From NCBI GenBank assembly GCA_025200525.1, contig CM045758.1, positions 190,686,463-190,750,462 on the forward strand: DNA of 64,000 nt, written 5' to 3'. This document shows, in pieces, positions 10,415 to 23,200 of the stretch; the stretch's first letter is position 1, and each line of letters starts with the position of its first letter. Below the pieces are notes generated by a model. It worked only from the letters and a program-made list of their open reading frames with translations. It did no database searches and had not been told where the DNA came from. Source of the stretch: Camellia lanceoleosa (lineage: Eukaryota > Streptophyta > Magnoliopsida > Ericales > Theaceae). The translations under genes were made by a program, and so were the position numbers.

Positions 10415-11836
10415 TTAATGACCATCTTTGTTGGTGATAGGCGCGATTTCACGAGTTATGAGAGGGAGGAAGCTTTTTGGTAAGGGCATGACTCTAAGGG
10501 CTTCAAGTGCCCTTTCTTGATCAAAACCCCCAAAGCTTTGGACAAAGGCATGTATAGTGGGGTGAAGATTCTCTGGCCTCAGGGGGCATATATGGCTGTT
10601 TGCAAGCAACTTTCGGACGCATCGGTAAAGGGTGTAGCTGCAAGGGTTTTTGGAGTGGTGGTAGTGACCATTCCTACATCTGAAGATCTGGCAGCTGCAA
10701 CACTGCTTGTGCCTGCATTCACACTGCAGTTGAATGCCCTCTTGGGCTGCTCTCTCTCATGGTCAATCAGACCTTGTTTTATTGTGTCCTCGATTTGTAC
10801 CCCGATCTCATGTAAATCTGCAAAGGTGGGTAGGGGGAGGACGATCATATTTTGCATGAGCTTGGACTGGAGATTGCGCACAACCATCCGTATCTGATCT
10901 TTGTCAACCGGCCTAATGGTCATCACCGAGGCTTTAGCCCTCTAACGGGTTACAAAATCGAAGAAGCTCTCCTTCAACTCTTGCCTAGTTGTCTCGAGAT
11001 CACAAGTTGTGACCTCGATCTGAGTGTTGTAGGAGTTTTGAGCTATGAAGGCTTTAGCCATCTCCTCCTAGTTCCTCTTAACAGAGTCCTGTAGTTTTGC
11101 ATACCAAATAGTTGCTACACCCGACAGGGTCCGGCCAAACAGGGAAAGTTTTTGTAATCTAAAGAGGCCCATCGCCTTAAGATAACCAAAAACAGTCGCA
11201 AGTGCACCATAAGATCTCCAGACCCATCAAAACAGTCTATATGCAGCATTTGAAACCGGTTTGGCAAAGTCACAGCCGAGTCGGTGTATCCATTCTCTAT
11301 ATTCGGAATGGATTTCACGCGTTGAGCCTTCTTGAACAGCTTTTCTAGCTTGCTTACTTTTAGCACTGTTGGATCCACCTCAAATTCAAATGGTGAATCC
11401 ACTAGACTGGTGAGCGTTTTGGATAGCTGGGGTAGGATTGGGGGCGGAGCTGGCCCGTTGGAACGTCCATATTTTCCTGGATGTTTGCTGTCTCCCCGGG
11501 TGTTGGAACTCCTGGTGGGGGAGGAGCTGGATGTGAAGCAGATGCTCCGGTTTGCTGCTGTAGCCTGGTGATTAACTCTGCCTGTTGGGCCACTACTTTT
11601 GTTTGACGGGCAGCATCCCGCTGCATGTTTTGCATAGTCTCCTGGAGCTGACGCATCATCTCTTCCATGCCTGCCATATTATACTGATTTGTTTGAATAA
11701 CCGGTATATCTGTCTCTGCAGTAAACTCGGAAATCTCAACCCGGCTACTCAAGGACCACTGATTTGGCAACCGCTGTACTAATGCACTGCTCCTAATTGA
11801 TCTCCGTCTAATAACCGGGGGTAATGAGTGGTACAC
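10415..11836 (-). pseudogene. Tat-lineage gag (capsid/nucleocapsid precursor), broken
   Basis: Gag packages element RNA in virus-like particles. Frame 11,836-11,402 is an N-terminal region with a glutamine-rich coiled-coil stretch (MMRQLQETMQNMQRDAARQ). Frame 11,402-11,115 holds FDGSGDLMVHLRLF and 10,926-10,579 holds RPVDKDQIRMVVRNL and LPTFADLHEIGVQIED, matching the conserved capsid core of Tat gag. Sequence between the frames (about 10,930-11,110) also encodes conserved gag but with stops. At least two frame changes and several stops make it non-functional. Confidence 0.8.
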
Positions 11837-12593
11837 TGGTTGTCCGTCTATCAGATCCTTGGATCGATGAAGTCTGCGACCTCTAACCCAGAGTGCTTGG
11901 GGAATATCTGCCTGGTCAGATGCAATCGTGCTAAACTACCTTGCAAAAAGATAAATAAAGCATAATAAGTAAATAAACAACCAGAAAAATGAACAGCATA
12001 ACGACTTAAATAAAGAAAACACACAGTTGGCACTTGGAAGCTGAATACACCGTTCTCAAACACTGTTTATTGTGCCCAAATTGCTGCTTTAAAACTGATA
12101 CCCTCAGGTAAAACTAATTCTTCAAATACTGATGCCCGCAGGCCTGATACCCAGACTTGCAAACTGATACATGCAATTCTGTAGAGGCACACTCTAAAAG
12201 CACACAGCAAGAAAATGAGAGCCAAAATACCCCTATATTGGGGTAGGGTTTCCCTATCCTATTTTGTCAGGAGCTAGGGTTTTCACTATGCACACAACAG
12301 TTTCAAACAACCTACAATCGGGTAAGCAACCTGTCCTAGTTCGGAATAGTTACTCTGGATTCCGATATGCACTAGGTCGAATAGTCAAAAAGGGTGCCCT
12401 TAAAAACCCGAGTTTGTGTTCCGTCGTGGCAGAGCATAACCGTCGACCTTATGGCACGCTTCTCAAAGCAAGCCTCTGGCAAACCATTCAAGAATAGCAT
12501 ACGGCAAACACGGTGTCCTAGGTGCACCAATACAAAGAGACACAAAAGTGTAAACAAAACAAGATATCATGAGTTTGAGTCAAGTTCTCTAAA
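11837..12593 (-). other. 5' leader of the Tat element
   Basis: Between the primer-binding site and gag. AT-rich, no reading frame of note. It contains short CTGATAC-type repeats (about 12,097-12,175). Confidence 0.6.
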
Positions 12594-12611
12594 TCCCCAG
12601 CGGAGTCGCCA
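12594..12611 (-). promoter_or_regulatory. Primer-binding site of the Tat element
   Basis: The minus strand reads TGGCGACTCCGCTGGGGA, starting five bases after the LTR end (...GTCTACA). The TGG start and position define it as the tRNA primer-binding site. Ogre-like elements are reported to use tRNA-Arg; the tRNA was not checked here. Confidence 0.82.
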
Positions 12612-12616
12612 GAAAC

Positions 12617-15600
12617 TGTAGACGTGCCCTCGAGAACTCCCCGGCTCCGCACCATGGCCAATTGCGTTTGTTCTCTAGCTACTACAGTTCGAACTCAATG
12701 TCACGGTTCTGAATCTAATCTCACAAACTGCAATGTGAGACCGATAAATCACCAAAGAGTCCAAATCCGGCAAATCATTTTGGAAGCGATTTTAATAAAG
12801 CGCCAAACATGGATGCTTTGCGGAATCTGATCGCCACCTAAATATTTTATTTTGGGAGAATTTAGGAAACCCTGACTCGTGCCTAAGGCCACGTATCTGT
12901 CATCACCAAAGTTGCCTTGGCTTAGGAACTTGGGTACGAGAGGGGAAGGTCATACAATGAGCACCCCCACTCGCCCGATCAAAGATCAGCCTGTACTAAG
13001 CATGATATGTTGTTTTTGAAAACACATGTGTTCTTATTCCGATTATTAACCTAGAATTACTATGTGATGCGCACAGCATACAAATATAGACTAGATCGCC
13101 TAAGTTTGAACAAAACAGTGCATGTTCGTTTGCTTGAAAACGGTTTAAAGGTGCTACTCGCAAGTAGGCTAAATCAGGGATTTCAATGAATTGTTCCAAT
13201 TCAAGTAATCCAACCTTCATCCACAGGCATTCAAGCAGTTAATCACTTAAGCAGTTAGCCACATGGCAAGCATGCTAACATGGCAACATACACATCTCAT
13301 GCAGTATGCTAAAGTGTAAATACTCACAGTGTGTTCTGAGCCAAAACAAAGAACTAGTTAGAAATTATGCATGATCCTAGTTTATGTTAAGATGGCTAAT
13401 GTAACACATGCGAGAATGCAACTAAAATAGGCTCGGCTATTCTAGGATGGCATGTGAATGTGACAACTTGATACATGTATTCAGCTTGGAATTGAAATAC
13501 AATGCAGTTAGTATGATGCGCCGAGCCCGGTGCATGCAAAACAGATGAATGGATGCATGCATGCAAACATAAGGTATACTAATTGAAACATGCCCTAAAA
13601 CTAACCATCGTAAGCGGTTAAGTAAAAGGGAGAAAGAAATGGGGGTTGGAAGACATGCATCACACACACACACGCACGCTAATTACAACAGTTGGCCCTC
13701 TCGACGGAGGGTCCGAATAAGAAGCTAACTAGCTAATCTAAGCTAATTAAACTAATTATTACATCACAAAACTAATTAACTAACAAGCTAATTAATTAAG
13801 CTATTATAACACAAATGAATAGTTATATGCATTAACTAATTAAGTACAAAATCAAAGCATAAACTAGCTAAGCAAATTAGCTAAGTAAAGCGATAAATCA
13901 GGAGCCTCAACGGGAGAAGAATGCACGCATGCTCGGTCGCCTCGTTCAGAAATTCGTCGCGATGCCCCAACTTGCCTCTGTTTTCAATTGTTCTCAGAAC
14001 CTTGCACCAAGCTCCAGAAAGCTTCTAACTCACCTTGGGGACCTGTGGGAGGGTTGCCGACCAGTTGTTGATGCTTCCAGCCACTAGCTGACCACTTTTT
14101 GTTGCTACAGACCAGAAAAAGTAGTCGGCCAACTAGTTTTTCTGGCTGGCCGGCTAGTTTTTGCTGCACTTCTCTAGTTTGCTGCAATAGAAAGCAAGCA
14201 AGGGCATGGCAATGTATTTGCAACATATGTGTGCAACACCATCCTCCTTATCATTTCATAAGCTCAAGGGAGTGCGGTTCTTGATCCTCAGGCCACCAAT
14301 CATGCATCTCGATGCACGATGGTCGAGAAGCCAAATTGCACAATTCAATGTAAAATGAATGCACACATAAACACATAAAGCCTAGAAATCTATCATGATA
14401 GATCAAGAGCATCGGCGACCGAGAATTGAGGCACGTTTCATCACTTCAAGTATGAAACGTCCTTCTTTTCTCGTGTTTGGACTAGCACCTAATCCAAACG
14501 AATGCAACAAATAACATGGCATACACAATGCAATGCAATATCAAACATGCAAACATGCAAACATGCAATGCCTCTCAAGCATGCAAACATATAATGCAAT
14601 AAAACAAGCATGCAAACAACATGCGAGGAACAAGCATGCAAACATGCAATGCAATGTAACACAGCATACTCAATGCTAAATGGCATGCATACTCAATGCA
14701 AAGCAACAAAAAGGCATACACAATGCAAACAACAACATGGCATACTCAATACAATGTAATATGGCATACTCAATGCTCAATGGACTTAAACCGAATGTGG
14801 GTAGACCTCAGCCATGCCCAAAATAGTGGCCATTATGATGAAATAAAGGCATGAAATGCAAGACAATGCATGCACAATGCAAAGGTCCATTGACCGGGCA
14901 TAAGAGCACAACTCTCAAGAGTGCTCAAGGAGTGAAAAACATGGAAGTGTGACAACACCAAAGCTCTGAAATAAGGTATGAAATGATGCCAAATCATTCA
15001 AACAACTCAAGTAAAGCATGCAAGAGTCCTTAAGGCATAAGGCTAGCAAAGAGTAACACATAGGAGGCATGCACAACATGGCACAAATGCATGAACCAAC
15101 CATGGACAGAGCTTAATTAGGTCTAAACAAAGGCCAAAACATGCTGAGATGGGGGCCCAAGGACCTAGGCAAGATGGCATACATGCTAGGCCACAAACTA
15201 GACAACAATGCATAACACTCAAAGGCACCTAAAGAGTGAATGAAGTGAGAACATGGCAATGCTACATGCTCTGAAATGACATGGTAAATGATGCCAAATC
15301 ATGTACACAACACAAATGAAGCATGCTATGGTACCCAAAGCTTGAAGCTAGCATAGGCATTTGTACTACAGCTATGCAAAACATGAAGCATATGGCGAGG
15401 GCAACCCAAAACAGTCCTAGAACATGTCAAAATGATACTAAAACATGTATGGAAGGAAGCCAAAATATGCTAGCATGAAGGGCATAAGGCATGGAATATG
15501 CAAGACAAATAAGGTGGATTACACTACACCTATCAAGATCAAGCATGAGATGGCTTCGTCGACAAAAATCAGAGTTATATCATGGCAAAATAACCCCAAA

Positions 15601-17856
15601 TACACAATGAAATGATAGCTCGAAAGCTTAGACATGAAGGCATACGCAATGATTCATGTTTAAGGCATAGAGGGCAAACCCTCCAACGTATTGAATGAGT
15701 GACAAATGCAAGTGTATGACTATGAAACATGTACTGAGATCACATAACAAATGATGCCAAATCATTCGAATAGGCCAAGCAATGCATGCTAGTGGACTTA
15801 ATACACAAAGCTAACAAGCTAGAATGCATTATAGCTATACAAAGCATGGCATGCATGACCAAAATAACACAAATCAGAGCTTAAGCATGCTAAAACATGG
15901 ACAAAAGCTTCTCAAAGTTAAGCCAAAATTGTGCTAGAAAGATAGTCTAAAGCATGACACACATTAGGCTAATTCATGGAATTGCACTACAAGTCCATGG
16001 AGCATGCATGGGGCTATCAAACCCAACCTTAACAGAGGTATGACATGTCAAAACAACACCAAGAACATGCTGAGAAAGACATGTTACTTCATGAAGCACA
16101 CAAAGGTAGTTTGTGAGAAATACACTACAAGTGTATAAGGCATGCAAGGACCAACCAAACCGACCCAAAATAGATCTAAGGCATGTTAAAACAACACCAA
16201 AAACCTACTGAAATGGAGTTAACATAAGCTAGAAAGACATGCTACTTCATGAAGCATACAAGACTAGTTTATGAAATTTACATTACAAGTGTATTAAGCA
16301 TGCATGGGATGACAAAACCAAGTTAAAACAGTGGTATGACATGCTGAAATAACCCCAAATACATACTAAGAATAAGCCAACACAAGCTTAATAAACATGC
16401 TCAAACATGAGGCATATGAAGCAAGTATTCAAAATACAAGGAGAGGGGATGACCCTCTCCTATTTGGGACCCCAAAACCACCTTTCCACCACTGAAAATC
16501 CTCTGGATTTTAGTGGTAGAAAGGTCATACAAAGGCTAGAACAAGAGCCAAAAGAGATGGCTCAAAACAAGGCCTAAGAGGGGGTAGACCACCCCCAACA
16601 AAAAAGTGACCTTAACAAACATTTTAAGGACTGAAAAATAGAAATTTTTGCAGTTAAGAGTTAAACTTAAATCAGCATGCAAATAGGTCTAAAAGCTTAA
16701 GCAAAACAAGGGGTTTAAGGGGGTTAAAGGCTCACCCTTGTAGAACCTCTTCAAAGCTACAACTCAAGCATACTTTTTGACCCAAAACCAGTCCAAAAAC
16801 TTCAAAAACAACTTCAAGAAGCCTCAGCAACAAGAGTAAGGTGTTTGAGTGTGTGTTTGTGTGTTAAAGTATGATAAAACTACACTTTTAAGGCACAAAA
16901 TGAAAAACAAGAGCAGGATAGAGACAAAAGTGTATGTATATCTTCCAAGCCCAAAAATCTAAACCTGGAGGAAGGAAAAGGAGGTTCTCTCTTATAGAGA
17001 ACCAAAGCTCAAGCTTGTTGGACAAGCTTAGGGTTCAAGGCCATCCCTTCATACACGTATATGGAAAATGGCTTTAATGCCCTCCAGTTGTGCCAGCTGG
17101 ATGAAAATATCTCCAAAAAGGTGATGAAAAGCAACCGACCACTTAAAGTGGTCAGCCAGCTACTTGAAGTGGTTAGCCATGGTGGAAGAAGGTCTAGAGC
17201 ATGAAAACAATGCAGTGGTGTGGTGGCCAACCAGAAAAGGTGGCCCAAAGACCAAAAAAACTAGTTGACCGACCAGAAAACTAGCTGGCGGGGAGAAAAG
17301 TGATCTCCAAGGGGAAGAACTGATCTTCCACCCTTGTACCACCTTCCAAATAAGGAAAACAAGGTTTGTGCAAAAAACAAACCAAAACGGATGCAAGACG
17401 AAAGTTCAGGAGGCAAAGCGCGCAGCCGAAAGCCTCAAAAACTAGTCTACCGGCACCAAAAGTGGTCTGCGACCACAAAAGCGGTCTCCCAGACCACAGT
17501 GTCCCTCTAGGCAGAGGCAACAAGATATGGTTCAAAAACCACGCCAAACAGAGAACGTTAAGCGGTTCCGAGTCAAAGCGTGCGGCCGAAGGCTCCGAAA
17601 ATCAAAAATTGGTCTCCAAATGCGAAAAGTGGTCTACAACCACAAAAAGGTGGTCTACAAGACCTCTCCCTCCCTCCAAGGAAGAGAAACAAGGTTCGGT
17701 CCACAAATCAAGGCAAAGCACAAAGAGTTCAGAAGCCTGGAGGCAAGGCTCCCAGCCAAAACTCCGAAACCTCGAAACAAGCACGACATGCACTATCCCG
17801 AGCGCTCAATCGATGACGTCTGAGTCTTAAGGTCGGTCAAAAATGGGGTGTCTATA
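12617..17856 (-). repeat. 5' LTR of the Tat element (5.24 kb)
   Basis: The plus-strand boundaries are TGTAGACG at 12,617 and GTGTCTATA at 17,856. Both ends and long internal blocks match the solo LTR 20,292-24,045; for example 12,735-13,300 parallels 20,345-20,960 with the shared CCTAGAATTACTATGT. It is 1.5 kb longer than that solo LTR. Much of 14,490-16,450 consists of degenerate short repeats on the theme GCATGCAAACATGC / AATGCAATG. 17,281-17,790 contains a larger tandem repeat. Long LTRs of this size are typical of Ogre-like elements. No genes inside; all open frames are chance. Confidence 0.85.
17281..17790. repeat. Three-copy degenerate ~170-bp tandem repeat with GGTCT arrays in the LTR U3 end
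   Basis: Three related units each contain an AACAAG-rich block, a CAAAGCGCGCAGCCGAA-like block and a GGTCT/GACCAC block. GGTCT-like sites are spaced about 20 bp: 17,444 (AGTCT), 17,464, 17,483, then 17,611, 17,631, 17,652. The third unit is the most degraded. Confidence 0.65.
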
Positions 17857-18960
17857 GATGGTATTCTTCCATGCCACATTTCATAAGATGTTTGATTCAC
17901 TTTTTTCCGGGGTACTTTATTAAGTATATAATTTGCAGAAAGTATTGTTTTCCCCCATAAGTTCTAAGGTAATCCAAAACTTATTAACATAGCATTCATC
18001 ATTTCTTTTAAAGTCTTATTTTTCCTTTTAGCAATTCTATTTTGCTAAGGTGAGTAAGGAGCGATGGTTTGATGAATTGTTCTATATTCTTTACAATATT
18101 TACCAAAAGGTGATTTATATTCACCACCTCAATCACTTCTAAGGTTCTTAATTTTCTTACCAAGTTGATTTTCAACTTCATTCTTATATTGAATGAATAT
18201 TTCCAAAGCTTCATCCTTGGTTCGAATTAAATAAACATAACTATATTTAATATAGTCATCTATAAAAGTGATAAAATAATTTTTCTCACCTCTAGTTTGA
18301 ATTGATTTAAAATCACAAATGTCATTATGAATTAATTCAAGTGATTCCGTACTTCTTTCAATTAAATGAAAATGAGTTTTGGATAATTTTGTCTCAACAC
18401 AAATTTCACATTTATGATTTGAATCAATGTCAAATTTAGGTAAACATTTCATATTAATTAATCTACGCAAAGATCTATAATTAACATGTCCAAGTCTATC
18501 ATGCCATAAATTTGAAAATTCAAGCAAGTAAGAAAAAGATGTATTTTTATTAATAACAGAGGGTACAACAGTCATTGCATTCATTTTGAAAAAGCCATCA
18601 GACATGTAACATTTTCCTACATACATTCCATTTTTGGTAAGTACAAACTTGTCACTTTCAAAAACTAGCCTAAATCCATTTTTACTCAACAAAGATCCAG
18701 AAACAAGATTCTTGCGAATGTCCAGTACATACAGCACATTGTTGAAAGTGAGTTCCTTTCCAAATGTCATCTTCAAAATAATCTTTCTTTGTCCTTCAAC
18801 TTTAGAAGTCGAAGAGTTGCCCATATAAAATTGTTCACCGTTGTCCACTATAGAGTAAGATGTGAACATCTTTTTGTCAACACAGATGTGGCAAGTAGCA
18901 CCAGTGTCCACACATCATTCCTTAGGATTTCCGACAAAATTTGCTTCGGAAACAACTGCA
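17857..18960 (-). pseudogene. Copia pol: protease, pre-integrase zinc region and integrase start
   Basis: Frame 18,911-18,129 begins with the protease catalytic DTGA (MDTGATCHIC). It continues to the GAG-pre-integrase zinc region (LWHDRLGHVNY ... CEICVETK) and the integrase core (HNDICDFKS, ITFIDDYIKYSYVY). A stop follows near 18,128, but the frame continues recognisably to 17,857 (MWHGRIP-type motif at the Tat junction). Order PR-IN before RT defines Ty1/copia. The reading frame is fairly well kept up to the insertion. The 5-bp GATGG at 17,857-17,861 is the presumed Tat target duplication. Confidence 0.85.
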
Positions 18961-19006
18961 GAAAAATTTATGACATCTACACTATTGGAAATTTTTTTCA
19001 CTTCGG

Positions 19007-19327
19007 TCATATTGACTTGAGCAGGCTTCTTGCTTGATCTTTCTTTGCCTTTACGTTTGTAACGACAATCTTTGGCCCGATGTCCCTCTTTGCCACAAAT
19101 GTAACACTTGCATCAAACTTGTGCTTCTTAGTTTCCCCTCCTTTAGATAGCATTTTCTTCTGCCATCTTTTAAAATCAATTCCTAAGAACTTCTCTAACT
19201 TCTCACCGTGGTTGATTGACACAGTCACAACAGGAAGGGTTGGAGCAATTGCAGCTACCACACTAGTTCTTGTTTGGGCATTAATTTGACCAGTTTCAGT
19301 AGTCATGAATTCTAAATTATAAAACAA
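19007..19327 (-). pseudogene. Copia gag with internal deletion
   Basis: The frame starts near MTTETGQ (about 19,304) and encodes EKFLGIDFKRWQKKM, the conserved N-terminus of copia gag. It jumps directly to KKHKFDASVTFVAKRDIG, the remains of the zinc-knuckle region (a C-x2-C-type knuckle is expected here but the cysteines are replaced). About 200-250 residues of the usual gag are missing, so the copy could only have moved using proteins from a relative. Confidence 0.72.
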
Positions 19328-20286
19328 AATTATAATTAGAATTTTATACTACATCGAAAATTTAAACCAAAGCTACAAAATTAAATTCTATTAAAAAATA
19401 AAAGAAACAAGAATTATAACTTTTATTTTTAATTAATTTGGAAATAAAATAAAATTTTATTTAACCAAATTAATTCCACACAAAAAATTAAATTTCTGTA
19501 ACACTTCAATAATTAAAATACTGAAACAGAATTTTAACTAATGAACACTCAGAAATAATTTCTGAAAAACCAAAGTTAATTTCTGACAAAATTCCACAAA
19601 TAAATATTTTGAATTGTTAATGACACCAGTATATTACTACTAGTTGTCAAAGAAAATAGATAGTATATTATTACTATCTGTCAAATAGTATATTACTACT
19701 ATTTGTTTTCCAACCAGAATATTATTTTGTAAAATCACAGAAAATAATTTCTGTAAGAAGAAGAAAGAGAAAGGGAAATAAATGAAAAATTCTGTAAACA
19801 GAATAATTCGAATCTGTCTTAAGATTGTTTAAACAATCTTCTGTGTACAATATATAAATTGAAACAAAATCAAACAAATAAAATAAATAATGTACCAAAT
19901 TTATTTTATTGAACCGAATGAATATTTAAAAGATCAAGTCGAGTGTGTGACACTCTGTCCTTGAGACAGATTTACCCCACTACGGTGCTTACGGACAAAA
20001 GGCGTCTACCTCCCAAGATATAATAATCTTCACAAATTGTAGTAGCACTCCAAACAATTTGTACGGCGAACCAAAAACCTGTGTTCTAACTCTCTGAATT
20101 TTTCCTAAAATTAATATGAAGATTATATCATGCAAGAAAGCAAAACTAGAATGAGAGAATAAATTTTTGGAATGTTTTAACACTGCTGGAATGATATGAA
20201 TTTATAGGCAACACAAACTGCTTGAACAGGTATGAAATCAAACCTGAAAAGGTATGTTTCAAACTAAACATGTGAAAAAACTGTTT
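19328..20286 (-). other. Copia leader and distal 5' LTR sequence
   Basis: AT-rich DNA with no reading frame. 19,618-19,705 contains three short repeats of AGTATATTATTACTAT type. On the minus strand, 20,200-19,990 contains the U5-like stretch with CTTGGGAGGTAGACGCC. Which part is LTR and which is leader cannot be decided without the 3' LTR. Confidence 0.5.
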
Positions 20287-20291
20287 GAACC

Positions 20292-23200
20292 TGTAGCAGC
20301 GCCCGCGAGGGACCTCGATGCTACAGTTCGGACTCCCCTTTTTTGTTTGTTGCGGTTCGTAATCTAAACCAAAGAGTCCAACTCTGGCAAATCGTTTTGA
20401 GAAAAAAATAGATTTTGAAAAAAAGTGCCAAACATGGACTGCTTTGCCAGATACAGAGTCGCCACCTAAATATTTTTTTTTAAAAATGGGAAATTTAGGA
20501 AACCCTGACTTGGTGCCGAAGGCCACGTGTCCGTCATCACCAAAGTTGTCTTGGCTCGGGAGCTTGGGTACGATCGGGGAAGGTCAGCTATGAGCACCCC
20601 CTTTCGCCCGGTCCGAAGACCGGCCTCTACTAACCGTGATATCCGATTTTGAAAACGTTATGTGTTCTCATTCCGGTTATTAGCCTAGAATTACTATGTT
20701 ATGCGCACAGCAAATAAATATAGATTAGATTGCCTATTTTGGAAACAAGCATTGCATATCCGTTCGTTTTGAAAACGCTTCGGAATTTGCTACTTGCAAG
20801 TAGGCTAAAACACGGATTTCAACGAGTTTTTCCAACTCAAGCAATCCAACCTCCACCCACAGGCATTCAAACAGTTTATCTCATATAAGCATTTAGCCAC
20901 ATGGTAATCATGCTGTCATGTTAACATTCACACGCATGCGATATGCTAAAGCATAAATACTTACATCGTACTCCGTGCCAAAACAATAAACTAGTTAGTA
21001 GTCATATCATGATCCTAGTTCATGTTAAGTGGCCAATGCAACACATACAGAGATGCAGTTTAGGATAGGCTCGGCTAACCCTAAAATGGCATGTGAAATG
21101 TAATCATTCGGTGTACGTATTCAAGTTAGATTTGAAGATACAGTGCGGTTTGTATGATGTACCGAGCCCGGTGCATGTAAGACAAATGTATGGATGCACG
21201 CATGCATTGCATAAGGTATGCTAAAATAAACGTGCCCTAATCTACCATCGTAAGCGGGTAAATAAAAGGGAAGAAAGAAGTGGGAGGTGGAAGACATGTA
21301 CACCACTCACACACGCTTATTACAGATTTGCCCTTGCCTGGAGGGACCAAAAGAATATACAAATTAATTAACTACGCAAGCTAATTAAATATTACAAATC
21401 AATTAAATTAACTAAACAAATTAATTAATCTAATTAAAACAGTAAAGCCCTCGGGAAGTGGGTCAGATACAGCGCATGTTCGAGACTTGCTCAGAATCGC
21501 ACTGCCATGCATAGTCTGCCTCTATTTTCCCTGCTTTGCTCCTCTGAAAACTGCCAAAGTCTTAGGAATGCCTCTCAGGATACTGGGGGATCCCACCGGC
21601 TAAGCAGAATGACCACCGGCACTAGAATGTGGCCATCGGCACAAAATGAACCCATCGACTGATGACTTACTGCCAGCCGGCACAAAATGTTGCCGGTCGG
21701 CAAACAATACCTGCAGAACCTGCAACTCACAGCAGCAGAGGGCAAAACTTGCATGGCAATACAATTCAAGTAATGTATGCACCAATCATGCCCCCTATCA
21801 TGTTTGCGACTCAAAGGGGTATGTGCCTCGATTCTCGGGCCACCAATCACGCATTTCCATGCATGATGGCCTAAAGAATCAAGTGTGCACTTTCATGTCA
21901 AATGAAATGCAAACCAATCAAACAAAACAAGGCCCAATTCCTATCACCAAATCAAGGAACAAGGCATGCATGCAAGATGCAATGCAACCTAGGCATGCAA
22001 GCTAAGGATGCAACATGGCATGACAAGGCACTTGTGCAAGCATACTAGCAAACATGAGGTAAGCATGCAACCAAGCAAATGATGGTCTTAAACATGATTT
22101 AAGTAACTCTAATTAGGCCTAAAATCAGTGGCCAAAACCGAGGAAATAAAGGCCAAAATGCACACACACATACATACAATCATGGTCCAACACCTTAAGC
22201 ATAAACAAGGCAACTCTTAAGCACACTTAAAGAGACCAAACAATAGACAATTAGCATGCAACACAAGCTCTGAAATTGCACAAAATAGAGGTGCCAAACC
22301 AACTAATTCAAGCAAGTAAAGCATGCAAATGGCCCAAGTACTTGAGGCAAGCCAAGAGGCTTAAACCAAGGTCAAACCCACCAAGCCTCACAAGGCTAAA
22401 GGGACTCAAGATAGGTCAAAGGCAGACCTAAACAACACCCAAGGAACTCCTAGATGGCATCTAAATGGCTCAAGTCCAAAGGCATGCACAAATGCACTTT
22501 CAAGGAGCATACAACACAAGCTCATAAGGCGTTAAAGAGGCATGCAAGGCAAGCATACAAACATGTTAAAGGGACTAAAATAATGTGAAAAATGACTCCA
22601 ATCCACTAAATCAAAGCAAACAAAACATGCTATACACTTACATACTTAAGGCCAACAAGCCCAAAAATGCAAAGAGGCTATATAATGCATGCTAGGGTCG
22701 ACTCAAACAACCTAAGACAGACCTAAAGCATGGAAAAATAAGCACAAAAGCTTCACAAATCTAAGCCTAAAACATGCTAAAACAAAGGTACACAACTTAA
22801 GGCATATTAAGGCAATCACAAGGCATTACAAGGTAGGTATACAAGGCATGCATGGTATACCAAAACCAACTTAAAACCATGTTATATTATGGCAATATAA
22901 GCATGAAAAACAGTCATGGCATGCTCAACACACACTCAAACATAAGCTCCCTTAAGAGACCAAAAATGGTCCCTTTCAAGGACAACAAGGAGAGGGGGTG
23001 CCCCCCCCCCTTTTGAAGACTTCAAGGAACCATCCCCACCACTGAAATCTTAATCCCTCAAGATTTCAGTGGTGAAGAGGCCCAAACACCAAAGTCTCGA
23101 AACTTGCACAAAATAGCACAAAAATGGGGCCTTTCAAGGCCTAAGGGTGGTCAAACACACCCAAACCACAAAACACTCTTAACAAACAATCAAGAGGGCC

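Larger units (their letters stand above)
1..17856 (-). mobile_element. Tat-lineage (Ogre/Retand-like) Ty3/gypsy element, decayed, truncated by the window edge
   Basis: Read on the minus strand, the order is 5' LTR (17,856-12,617), primer-binding site, gag, protease, G-patch-like segment, RT, RNase H, a second archaeal-type RNase H, integrase, antisense PMD remnant, 3' LTR (399 to beyond the window). Two RNase H domains, a multi-kilobase LTR and an antisense reading frame after pol are known hallmarks of the Tat lineage. Coding frames are broken by many stops and frameshifts, so it cannot act autonomously. The right edge ends GTCTATA (canonical TGTAGACACC start with one substitution) and is followed by GATGG, the presumed target duplication; the other copy would lie left of the window. 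It inserted into the integrase region of a copia element. Confidence 0.88.

Noticed and set aside
17366..17830. Plus-strand open frames of up to 154 codons
   Set aside because: They arise from the 170-bp tandem repeat in the LTR; overlapping frames are open in parallel, the mark of repeat-driven frames.
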